Assembly: GCA_910574455.1 (NCBI GenBank) | Contig: CAJSYZ010000002.1 | Coordinates: forward strand, 5,419,671-5,483,670 | Source: Trichaptum fuscoviolaceum | Lineage: Eukaryota > Basidiomycota > Agaricomycetes > Hymenochaetales > Trichaptaceae | Direction: 5' to 3' | Length of the DNA: 64,000 nucleotides | Shown here: positions 23,553 to 34,433 of the stretch, in pieces | How the letters are laid out: each line of letters opens with the position of its first letter | Position numbering within the stretch: the first letter of the stretch is position 1 | Program-made: the position numbers and the translations under genes | The notes under the pieces: model-generated | The model's database searches: none | What the model was told of the DNA's origin: nothing | What the model saw: only the letters and a program-made list of their open reading frames with translations

Positions 23553-24900
23553 CCTGCCAGTGAGGACTCAGGCTTGTACTCATACTATTTCTAACTGTTT
23601 TCTTTTCGTAGTATTACCTCATACCAGTGCATACCACTAGTATTCAAGTTGTGTCTTTGTATGTTTGTCTCCTGTTCTGTGTTCGTCGACCTTATACTTG
23701 TGTTTTCTGTGCATCGGTATTCAAGTTGTTGTATGACTGTATGTAAATAAAAAACGATATGAATTGTTTACTAACTATTCCGAGTCGGACTTGGACTCAC
23801 TGGCACCAGTGATGCTCTAATTACTGCTCGATAAATTCACGACTGGCTCGAATCCGGGTCTACCAACCTGAAGACCAAACATCGTTACGGGTTCGGCAAC
23901 TTGAACTTTTGAGCTGAACTTGAAGTCCCACGACTCGGTCTCAGGCTCTGACTCGGAAGTTCTTCCGATTCGGAGGTCAGCTTGAAGTCGGAAACTACTA
24001 GTACTAGTAAACTAAGCCTGAGGGGCGAAGGTCGGTCCGGCTACTACTACAACTGCTCTGCTCAACAACTATTAGGTATAATAATTTTAATGGAATGACC
24101 GGTTGTTATTCTCGGGACGTTCTAGGTCAGAGGGAACTGGACGGCTTGACTTATGCTATTGCCTTCTGGCAGACGACGGAGGAGCTGGAACAAATGGGCT
24201 TTGCGACCAACCTTGATTCAAAGACAGACACGCAACTTGGTAGTATTGTTTTCCCGACTCCGAGTCAGCAAGAGCCCGATGTGGACATCGCCGCTCGCCT
24301 TTTCCCAGACTGAGCCCCTTCCTCAACTCCCCCACCATGCGCACAAACTCTCTCATCTCATCCTCTTGCACTACCTTGAGGCTTGTCATTTTCTTCAACC
24401 TTGGCGCTGTCTCCTTCACATACGACATCTTCCATGCGCTGCTCTCCTGCACTTTGTACTAAATTATGTCGTAACAGATCTGGGCGGAATGGGAGACAGA
24501 GGTCTGCACGAGCATGGCACAGGAGTTCAAGGCTGGTGAGTTTTATTCTCCTTCTCAATCCTTTTACTTCACGTTATTTACATACCATTTGATACAGAAT
24601 CCTAGCTCACACCGTTTACAGCGCACGCAAGATGGTGCAATTCTGGAACACCGCCAGACAGCACCACCACCATTGCCATCGCACTCCTGCTACTAGTAGT
24701 ACCCAGCATCGACATGATGACTTCCCATGTGGGGTCTGACACTGGCATCACAGGCCCTCCGTCGTCCGCTACCACCACTGACAGCCATGGTCAGGTTGGA
24801 AACTAGAGACTTCCGGAGACACTTTCATTGTTGTGGGGACTGGTAAGTAGCCCTAGTAGTTATCCGCTATTGCAACAATAGCTCATGACCCGATGAACAC
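23553..24900. other. Repeat-rich right flank of mobile block and degenerate sequence
   Basis: 23560-24060 holds CTGCCAGTGAGGACTCAGGC, CACTGGCACCAGTG, CTTGAACTT and ACTAGTACTAGT words like those in the other spacers. A 72-codon frame at 24095-24313 and neighbouring frames to 24700 show no recognised domain. They may be degraded 5' parts of the BCS1-like relic that follows. Confidence 0.5.
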
Positions 24901-24917
24901 AACTACATGACTGGCTG

Positions 24918-25960
24918 ATGCTATGGTTGTTGAAGCGCTTAGAATGCCAGCACGCTTACGAGTTCGAGACGACAGCGCGCACCATCTTGCCGGGCAAGTC
25001 TTCTTTCAGAGACAAGTCATTCGGAGATGAGGAGCTCAAAGGCTTCCAGTTTGCCTCACCAGACGACCATCAAATTCATATCTATTTCGCTGATTCCATG
25101 GCTCATGGCGGGGATTTAAGAGATGCTCCTTGCCGACACAAGGGACTTCTTGCAATCAGAGAAGGTATGTACATAAAGTGCCACACATCGACTGAAAGTT
25201 TAACCTCTCTTTCTGAATCAGTGGTGCGCTGACCGTGGTAACCACTCTCGTCGCGACAATTTCCTCTATCGTGTCCCTGGCTTGGGCAGATCATCGTTGA
25301 TCCATGCCCTTGCTGGCGCGCTCATGCTCGACATTCTCGCCATCTCACGTTCCGCTTTTTGGATGAACGATGTGACGTTGTCGTCGCTTATGGGCCGTGT
25401 GCCTGCCCCGTGAATTGTCCTTCTCGAGGACCTTGACGCTGCATTCACTCGCTCAACTTCGCGCGACGGGTCCTCAACCTGTGTTCCTGGTGGTAAGAAT
25501 AAGAGCTCTTTGTTGTCCGACAACAAGGATAAGATGACGATGATGACGACAATGAAGAAATTGGCAAGAAGAAGAAAAGCAAGAAATATGACACTCTATC
25601 CGACGTGAACACGCTCTCTCTTTCTGGCCTTCTTAATGCACTTGATGGTGTCGCCGCTGCTGTTGGCCGCTTCCTCTTCTCGTCGCAGCGACGAACCATC
25701 TTGAGCGTTTCGACCCCGCGCTCTCGCGCCCCGGTGGCATGGATGTTTGGATCGAGTTCAAAAGCGCAAGCCCTAGGCAGGCTCAAGCGCTCTTCTGCGA
25801 CTTCTTCCTGTACGCGGACGTCAAGAAGCCCAAGATCACCAAACGCGAAGGCGAGCTCGATGGGATCAGCCTCCCCACCACACCCCATCCTCTGTATCGA
25901 TTTCGGAAATTCCGGTGTCGGTATTTGCGTCCGATGCCTCGAGTACCGCAACCTTGAGCT
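24918..25960 (+). pseudogene. BCS1-like AAA ATPase relic
   Basis: Family blocks appear in order but in shifting frames with stops: DWLMLWL and an ETTARTILPG stretch (about 24910-24995); IHIYFADS (about 25075); NFLYRVPGLGRSSLIHALAG, a Walker A region (about 25258-25320); an ISRSAFWMND block; MGRVPAP then a stop; VLLEDLDAAFTRSTSRDG, Walker B (about 25420-25472); NTLSLSGLLNALDGVAAA (about 25606-25660); and HLERFDPALSRPGGMDVWIEFK (about 25690-25760). These match mitochondrial BCS1-type AAA proteins, which are expanded in Agaricomycetes. The Walker A Lys is replaced by Arg (GLGRSS) and at least two frame changes or stops occur, so this is a decayed copy. Confidence 0.75.
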
Positions 25961-26724
25961 CGAGCTCATTGATGAGAGGTGCGTCAAACAGTCTACCTGA
26001 CGTTGGCAAAGCAGCTCACGACGCAAATTGCGAATGCATCAAACGGGAAAAAGTATTACTTCATCTTAGATATCGTTCAAGTAGTCATGTCCTATTCCAC
26101 GACAAACACCTCTGTGCCACCACCATTGCCGCCGAAACGGAGATCGCTCGGTTTCAATATGCAGAATAAGTCGATTATCGGCCGACAGCGCAATCCCCCC
26201 AGCTCTAAGGTCAAGAAACGTGCCTTCATTCAATCTACTTCTTTCAAAGCGGATTGGGGTGCATTGATCCCATTTCCCATATTGGCATGGTTCCGGTTTC
26301 GAGTTGTGTCCAGGGATGACTGATTGTATGACGGCTTACTCGTGGCTTTGCCTTCTAGAGCTGATGAAACAGCTTCTTGTGTAGTGAGCTATGTCTTCCC
26401 GACTTCTTCGGAGTTAACCTGACTCACTTTCTTGTTTGTTTGTGCATAAAATGAAAAGAAGCCTCATAATCGAGTCATCTAGAAGAAATCCTTCTTATCT
26501 CCTGTCAGTTCAGCTTGAGGTTTATCCGAGCCATAGTACAATGCACTGATAGATTCCTCTCTTCTTTTCCCAGAAGAATAAGGCATCAGAAAAATGCGTG
26601 CAAGAGCTTTGTATAAATGTGAACTCGGAGTGGGTGTCGCCCCTCCCCGCCACCCACCCACCCATTCAACCCTTCGCCATGAACTTTTATCACATTCTGT
26701 TGGGGCTCCACATGCTCCTATTGA
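25961..26724. other. Degenerate sequence downstream of BCS1 relic
   Basis: Low-complexity Ser/Thr-coding remains continue to about 26170 and could be the former tail of the BCS1-like gene. From 26200 to 26724 I see no supported gene. Confidence 0.45.
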
Positions 26725-27723
26725 TTGACCATGCTGTGCTTCGAGTACGCATCGCGCGAAGACTTCCTTGGACACAAAGGAGGATATCTAGGATGCAAAA
26801 ATTCGTGCTTACTTTCTATTTCCTCTCAAAATCACTGCACTGACTTTTTGCCAGCTTCACAAACAATGCAACATCTCCTCGACTACCTGGGGGTTCATCC
26901 AACGCCTCTTCTTCAACTTTGCAGTTATACACTCGGACCTCTTGTTCCTGAAGTATGTCTGACCACCGCGACGATGGAGAATGCCGTAGACGTCATCTAT
27001 GCTTCCTTGCCGGATGCCCCGGAACGACGCTTCGTTGCCCTCGACATTGAATGGGCGAGTAACTCACCAGAGCTATATCGCGTGGACCTCATCCAACTCG
27101 CGGTTCAGCAACATGTGTTCCTCCTCCGGACTCATCTACTTAATGCTCTTCCCCCAAGATTGGAACAATTATTAGGTGATGAAACTGTATGGAAAGTGTC
27201 AGCAGGAATCGCTGGTACGACAATCCCATTTCTTCTCTCATTATGCGGCATAACTGAACTAATTGGCAGGTGATGCGACTCGCATCAGGAATAAATTTGA
27301 CATTCCCGTATCCTCCTGTGTCGATTTGACAGATTGGGCGCGCTTCGTTTACCCCGATTTCTGGCCAAGAACGCCAACTTGGCTCCAGCTGCTTCTGAAC
27401 CCCCGTCTCTGGTTCAAGTTTCCGCAACCGTTTATAAAGCTGGAGGAGATGGCGGGCAGGCTCCTGCAGACAAACATCGAAAAAGATGTCTTGGTCACGA
27501 TGAGCAATTGGGCCGAAGTTGAGCTGTCGGCTGCTCAAGTCCATTGTAAGTTATCCTTTTCAAGTTGTCACTCAGGCTGACCATCTTCTCACTTGCATCT
27601 GCTCTATTAGATGCGGCAATCGACGCGCACAGCACGTTTGCTGTTGCTTCCGTCTTGAATCAAGATGCCTTGGCCTTACCGGATACAGTAATCCATCACT
27701 TCCCAATGCTCGATATTGAGTAG
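26725..27723 (+). CDS. DEDDy 3'-5' exonuclease-domain protein (292 aa)
   Basis: Exons 26725-27214, 27270-27545 and 27611-27723, with GT..AG introns of 55 and 65 nt, give 292 codons plus stop. The product carries the three motifs of the RNase D/WRN-type exonuclease fold: FVALDIEW (Asp-x-Glu), a middle motif AGDATRIRNKF with Asp, and YAAIDAHSTF (Tyr and Asp of motif III). DL-DWARF lies between them. The enzyme would remove nucleotides from 3' ends using two metal ions. No helicase or HRDC domain is attached, unlike WRN or RRP6, so it belongs with the short stand-alone fungal proteins. The start is uncertain: ATG 26725 gives the longest frame, but an in-frame ATG at 26866 is also plausible. Confidence 0.75.
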
Positions 27724-29423
27724 GCTGAGGCCCGTTTGAATAGTGCTAACGGTGTTATCTTGTTGAGTAAATTGTTGAGTGCATGCTCTTGTCTTCAAAA
27801 GTTGCCAGGAGCATCGTGATTGTATCTATTATTGAATTGCTTCTCGTTGAATGATCATTGTAGACTGAGGTTGTCAATGGTGTTTGCTGTCGCTTTCAAG
27901 ATGTCATGAAGATGAAGGTAGCTTGAAATCTCAAAACAGAGGTCCAAGTTCACTTGAGTACAGTAGTGGTAGTAGTAGTAAATCTCACTTGAGTCTGACT
28001 TGCCACCTGATGTACAGCTTCCCTCCTTACGCACTGGTTTTGTCCTGAAACGCCGTTTTAAGGCCATCAGGCAGCCAGGCAACACTTCAGGCAGGCATGA
28101 CAACGCTTCAACCCATTTAAGGAAGCTTCAGGACGCGCCAGCCGCCGTAAGCAATCCCTGATGTATTACACTTGAGCACTGAAATCCTGACTTGCATTCT
28201 GATGCACTGAGAGACGGCTTGCATCCTGAAACACTCCTTATTTCAGTGAGATAAGGCAATCAGTGTATTTTCAGACGAAGTAGCGACCCTTCAGACAGGT
28301 GCCAGCCAAATCAGGACGCGTCAGGACGCGTCAGTCGCCGTAAGCAAAAGGAAGTTTCCCTGATGAGTGCCGGCGGACTGACTCGGAGGCAGGAACACCG
28401 AACACGAACAAAAGTTCATATCGTTCCTTGACCTCTTTCCCTTATTTGACATCTTCCAACTTTCCTCTTATCTAACAAGAAGACCCCCTGGCCCCAGGAC
28501 AAGCAATATAGCAAGTTTTTGTAATAAAGGGACACCCGACGTGTACCTTGAGCGTATTGACTTGTCGGGAGAAGAACTTCTGCTGCAGGACGTCGTAATG
28601 CGAAGAGGTAGCAATTACTGAAAGACTCTATCTGTTAGGCGACGGGGATGCAACCAACTGCACTTCAGCGTCCTGTAGATTGATGTGGTAAAGGCGCCCT
28701 CTTCGCGGGTCTTATCAACGCACGCTAAATCGTGAGTCCCTCTTCTTTGCAATTCTTATCACTGCAAGGGGTATCTACGACCACTTCGCGGCCGACGTCA
28801 TCCCAGAGATCATCAAGACCTTGCCCGAACCTGCGTCGCACACTAGACTCTGCGGTGATTTGCACTAGGTTCATCCTCAACAAGCTCAGCACGGAGAACA
28901 AGACCCCATGAAGAGCCTGCGGCAGCCTGAGTCCGTGACCTGGACGCTGACTACCACGCTGTTGCAATAAGTTGAGCACTTCCTCCTATCTTCATAGTAT
29001 TTTCACTCCGGGCTGGCTCGACAGCGGTAAGACATTTTTATGAATTCACCCCCCACCCCTTCGTCACCGGTAAACTGTAAATGACTCTTCGTATACAATT
29101 TGGTCTCTTAACACCATATCACATATTACACAGTACACGATCCGTTGAAGGAGTGCAACTCGGAGCTCAGCGAGCTGTCGAATTTCGTCGGACGAAGTCT
29201 TGGTGTCTATGACATTGAATGATGTCGTTTCAACATCTTAATTGGAAGAACATCATAAATTACCGTTCTCCTACGTATACGATCATTTAATTAAAGTCAG
29301 ATAACTTACAACAAACTTTAGGATACAGAAGTTATGTACAAGATTACTACTATAATGGCATACTGTACTATAGTATTTAAAACGTTAAATCTCGAATGTG
29401 GAAAACGGGACCCCCATTGCACT
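27724..29423. other. Intergenic with transposon-end-like repeats
   Basis: No supported gene. Two similar blocks in the same orientation carry CAGGACGCG.CAG.CGCCGTAAGCAA and CCCTGATG. One spans about 28126-28163 and the other about 28312-28366. CTGAAACACTCCTTATTTCAG lies between them (about 28228). The outer block ends in AGTTTCCCTGAT, the complement of 7022-7033. Weakly coding-like sequence at 28735-28960 is too damaged to identify. Confidence 0.5.
28353..28364 (-). repeat. Candidate right terminal motif of a large transposon
   Basis: AGTTTCCCTGAT is the exact reverse complement of 7022-7033. It is preceded by CGCCGTAAGCAAAAGGA, and a related block occurs about 200 bp upstream. Confidence 0.35.
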
Positions 29424-32400
29424 TTACTTCCGGATGCCACGAGCCTCTGCCTCGACTAGACCAGCTTCTTCCATCCTCCCGGCCGATCGAAGACAGTCGC
29501 TAAGAACGTCAAGTGCATCGGCAAGAAGTGGCCTAAAGAAGTCAGGGTATTGTCCGAAAAGTGGTCTATATATCGCTATGGACTCCTCAATGGCGGCAAG
29601 AGCGTCTTGAGGTCTGCCGGAGTCTCTGAGACAGATCGACAATGTCCGCAGCGACTCTGCAAGATTCGGGTTGTAAGCATCTGGTAGCAACTCTGCGAGC
29701 TCCCGATTGATTTTCACCGCCTCGCTGGCCGAGTCAAGCGCTTCCGATTTCTTGCCCATGTCATTCTGGCAAAGCGACAGAGTATTCAAGTATGTAGCAA
29801 GGTCGTCATTGAAGGCCTCGGGAAGGTCTTCAGCAAGCTTCTTGGTTAGTTCCACGGACTCCTCCGCAGCGGCTAAGGCCTCGGGTAGTTTACCCGCTTT
29901 CGTGAGTTGTTTGGCTAGGTTCCTTAGGATGTCTGCCAAGTTTGGGCTGTGCTCCTCCTCACTCGTCTCGACCAGATCACGATACATGCCCAGCGCTTCC
30001 TTGCTCGCAGCGAGTGCTCCCTCGATATCACCTACCTCACTGAGAAGACAAGACAGTGCGCCCAGAGAGTCCGCAAGGCGAAGGTTGAATGAGTCTGGGT
30101 TCGTCCCAGCCAAAACTCGATTCATATCCACCGATACCTGGATCGCAAGGACCGCTTCGTCCTTTCTCCCCAGCGCTCTGAGGTGCCCAGATAGATTGTG
30201 CAGAGAAAACGCGAGGTCCGCGTCGGATGCATCTGTCTGCGTTTTGGCAGGGGCGCCATTGATCTCCACCGCTTCCTGAATGGCGACGAGCGCTTCCTCC
30301 CTTTTGCCCACAGCCTTGAGGCAGTAAGCCAACGAGTTTAAATTGTTCGCGAGCATTGATTGATGCTCATCAGTCTCCGGATTTACCAATCCTCGCCTAA
30401 TCTCGACCGATTCCTGGATTGCAACGACTGCTTCCTTCCTCCTCCCCACAGCACCGAGATGCACAGATAGATTGTGGAGACCTGAAGCAAGGCCCGATTT
30501 GTGCTTTTCTGGGTTCGTTGACACCAGCGCTCTGTAGATTTCTACTGCCTCCTGGTTCACGGCAAGAGCTTCCCTCCTCTTTCCTGTACGTCTGAGGTGA
30601 TAGGATAGATTGTTCAAACAATCTGCAAGGATTGGCCTCGCTACGTCTGGGTTGGTCTTTGCCAGTGCGCGATGAATCTCCACAATCTCCTGAAGTACAG
30701 TAATCAACTCATGCCCCGCCCTCCTACCTGCATCACCGAGACATGTGTATAGCTCGATCAGAGTCGCCCCCAGAAGTGCGTCTCTGTTTGAATTCGTTCG
30801 AGACAGTGTTCTACAGACTTCCGTCGCTTCTTGGATTGCAGCGAGCGCTCCCTCCTTATTCCCAACGCCCTTCAAGTCATCGCACAGCGTTACCAGATAG
30901 GCCACCAGAACTGAGGAAAACACATCCGGGCTCGTCGCAGCCAATGTCCGCACGTTTTCCACTGCGTCCTGCGTTGCGACTAAAGTTTCATCCTTATTTC
31001 CCAGGTCTCGCTGACACTTAGCCAGATTGGTCAGAGATTTGGTTAAAGATGCAATTAGGGCTACTGTGCCCGGAGACTTTTTCACGTTTGCTCCACGAAT
31101 ATCCACCACTTCTTGGATTATAGTGAGGGCCTCGCCGACCCGTCCTGAGGCATAGAGGCAATCGAACAGAGCTTCAAGGGATTTCGCAAGTTCGGGGGAG
31201 AAGACATCTGCGTTCGTCTTCGCCAGTGCTCTGCCTATCCCCACAGCTTCCTGGCTCACAGCGATAGCTTCAGCAATTTCTCCTACATCTCGAAGGCGAT
31301 TGGCCATATTCGTCAGTGACATCAAGAGTTGAGAGTCGTACACATTAGGAGCCACCTTAGATAGCGATCTTTGAATTTCCACCGCCTCCTTGATCGCAAT
31401 GAAAGCATCATTGTTCTTTCCCAGATTGTTAAGGCAAAGACACAGCTTATTGAGAGAAGACGCAAGTCGTAAGGAAAATTCATTGCTGTTCGCCTCAGCC
31501 AGCGCACGAAATATCTCCACCGCTTCCTGGTTCGCAATGAGCGCTTCCTCGTACCTTTTCAAGCCGATTAGGTGTGCCGATAGGTTAGCCAAAGACCTTC
31601 CAAGGTGAGAGAGATATTCGCCCGGATTTTCCTTCGCCAGTTCTCGATACGCCTTCACCGACTCCTGACTTGTGGCCAGAGCGTCTTCCTGCTTCCCCAC
31701 ACCATCGAGGTAGACTGACAAATCATCCAGAGATTTTGCAAGTTCCGGGGAAATCGTATCTGCGTCCGTCGTGACAAGACCTCGGCTTATCTCCACTGCT
31801 TCCTGACCCACAGCGAGAGCTTCCTGCCCTTTTCCTATGTCACGGAGGCAACTGGCCAATTGGTTCAGCGACAACACAAGCTTCGGCTTTATTGTGTCTG
31901 GGTTCGTCTCAGTCAACACCCTTCGAATCCCAACCGCTTCGTGGATTGCAACGAGCGCCCCATCCCTCTTTCCGACGGCACTCAGAGCACAAGAGAGATT
32001 ATGTAGGGACATCGCAAGGTCAGGCATAAACTTGTCTGCGTCCGTCTCGGCCAGAGTGCGATATATATCCACCGTTTCCTCCATAGCTGACAGGGCGTCC
32101 TCCCTCTTTCCTGCGTTTTTGAGACATTGATACAGGACGATCAGATTCGTCGCAAGGGTTTGGGAGAACTGACCCGGGTCAGCTTTGGCCAGAACCCGAT
32201 ATGTAGCCACCGATTCCTGGATTGCTGCGAGTGCATCGATATTCCTTCCTGCAATACTGAGACAAGTAGAGAGATCCTTAAGAGAGTTCGCAAGGATCTT
32301 GGTAAAGCTGTTCGGCTTCACCTGGGCCAAGACCCTATATGTCTTCACGAACGTTTCGCTCGTAGCAACATCCAAAGGATTTCCGATTCCGAAGCACACC

Positions 32401-33617
32401 AGGAAAGTCATAACAGAATCAGCAAGGTACCCATAATAGAACTCGGGATTGCTCTGCGAAAGGTCTCGTATGGCTTCATGCGATATCAGGCAAAGTTGAA
32501 AGGCTTCTTTCTGCAGACCAAGCGAATGCAAGGACCGACATATGCGGTCAGCTCTGACGAGCAAGACAATCGCAGGCATGGCCGATAAAGATTCAGGTGA
32601 ACGCAGGATGTCTAACAAGGCTATGGTTTCTATCAGAGCATCCTGCCTTCGCCATGTTCTATAAGGGTCACTCGCAGCGTCACGAAATACATCTTGAGGC
32701 TTTTCTCCATGCTCCTGCTTAACTTCATCGGCCACGCCTTTCTTCAGCTCGTGGAGATCTACATCCAATGCCGCAATTAAGGTGCGTTTCTTCATCTCCA
32801 AGAGAAAGAGCTGTTCTTCATTCGTGATAATAGCAATGTCCTATGCGATACACCTCGTAAGCCTTTGCCACGGAGAGGCCGCGAAAACTTACAAGTGTAG
32901 TCTTGCGGAGTGCTGCTTTTCTTTCCGTGGTTGACATTTGATCGATACCAAAGATCTTCTTCGCTTCGTTCGCGTCATTCCCAGCTGTTTGAACCAAGAC
33001 ACTAATGTCCACTTTCATCTGTGACGCAAAGCTTTTTATGTCCTTGACATTCAGCGTCGTGAGAGCAGCATTCTTCGCCTAGTAGAATTATTAGGCATTT
33101 ACGGGTGTGGTGCAATCAATCACGAACCAAGAACTTCCGCTGGGCGTCGCGGACTTGATCGAGTAGATATGATATCTTCTTTTTGACAGAGTCCGCAGTA
33201 TAGAGACCCTTGCCCCATCTCAGTGCACGGTCGAGAGGCCCCTTGACCTGGTTTGGGATGAGAGTCTGGAGATCCGAACGAATTGCATCGAATCCCCTAT
33301 ACGCACAAGAAAATTAAAAGATAATCAGACCGAACATAAGGTGTGTGACGCACTTAATTACGCCCTCCAAGAATTTGTTCAGTTCATGTACATGCTTGCC
33401 GGTGTAAGGTTTTCGTAGATTCGTGAGGTCGTTGGCCTCATTGATAAGCTCACGGGAGAGCACACAGATAGCTTTCTGGCTCTCAGGGAGCTGATGAACA
33501 ACATTAGAGATTCTGCTCTGTCGAATGTTGAAGGGAACTGCTCACAAGCTCAAGGGAGGACTCAAAAGTCTGACAAGCCGTTCTAAGTCTTCCAACGATA
33601 GTCAACGAGTCACCCAT
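29424..33617 (-). CDS. TPR-repeat protein with helical N-terminal region, copy C (1326 aa)
   Basis: Exons on the minus strand: 33617-33546, 33490-33354, 33296-33128, 33078-32893 and 32840-29424. Exons 2-4 are exactly 137, 169 and 186 nt, as in the three paralogues. The N-terminal ~190 residues are helical (MGDSLTIVGRLRTACQTFES start; later LRWGKGLYTADSVKKKI). The linker YRTWRRQDALIETIALLDIL follows. Then come about 22 TPR-like repeats with a period close to 46 residues, for example ETVDIYRTLA...GKRDGALVAIHEAVG. This is the longest of the four genes and is intact. Its repeats are very similar to one another, which favours unequal crossing-over and copy-number change. Role unknown; a partner-binding superhelix is inferred. 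Confidence 0.9.
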
Positions 33618-34433
33618 GACTGGAATGCTTCATAAGCCGCAAGGATAGTAGGACGGCGATCTGTGGGTGCTGGCAAAATGAAAGGGGTGGATGGAAAGTT
33701 GGTGAGCATCCATACCAGGTTGCCGCTGGCATCTCCTATAACTAGGACCCATCAGTATTCTTGCTGATGGAATATTTATGAACGTTGATCCTCTCAGGGA
33801 ATGATTGAAGCATCAACTTGGATGTATTGTGTCCGGGATACTACACGGATGGCTTTACTTAACAGCCGAGAGTATTTTTACTTACAACGAGATATCCTTT
33901 CGTTCTCCTTTCAGGCGATGGACTCTCACCATCAACAACAACCATTTCCACAGAGCTTTCCGAGAGTCGAACGAAAGTAATGGTCGAAGTACGAGGGAGA
34001 GGAATGCCACGCGCGTACTATATGTAACACTCTGAAGGAGGCACGCGGCCCGACTCGTAAACCACTGGCAGTCGTTTGTGTCGTGAAAGAGAAACGACTG
34101 GATGATTCGGGCAAACTCCGCGTCTATTCCTCACATGGACATGCATCCATACTACTAGTAGTATATGGACATGATACGGTTCAGGACTGAGGTGACTCAG
34201 CTACTTCTGATTGAGTCATACCAGTCATTTCATCAACGAGTCTAACGCGGCCCGTACTGCAGTACAAAAAATGTACAGTGACAAGACTGACAACAGCAAA
34301 CTGGTTGGCATTATTAATAGTAAATGAGCGCAGTCTCACACGACGTAGTTTGAAGGGCGAAAAACTATGGAGTGTAATTCAAACATGAATGACAATATAA
34401 TTAAGAATAAGTAATGATTCAAGTCGCCAAATA
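33618..34433. other. Intergenic between TPR copies C and D
   Basis: Promoter side of copy C and 3' flank of copy D. One palindromic ATACTACTAGTAGTATATG lies near 34149. No gene is supported. Confidence 0.6.

Noticed and set aside
29707..32588. Many Ser-rich plus-strand frames opposite TPR copy C
   Set aside because: Antisense of the long TPR exon; repeated codon pattern leaves the opposite frame open.
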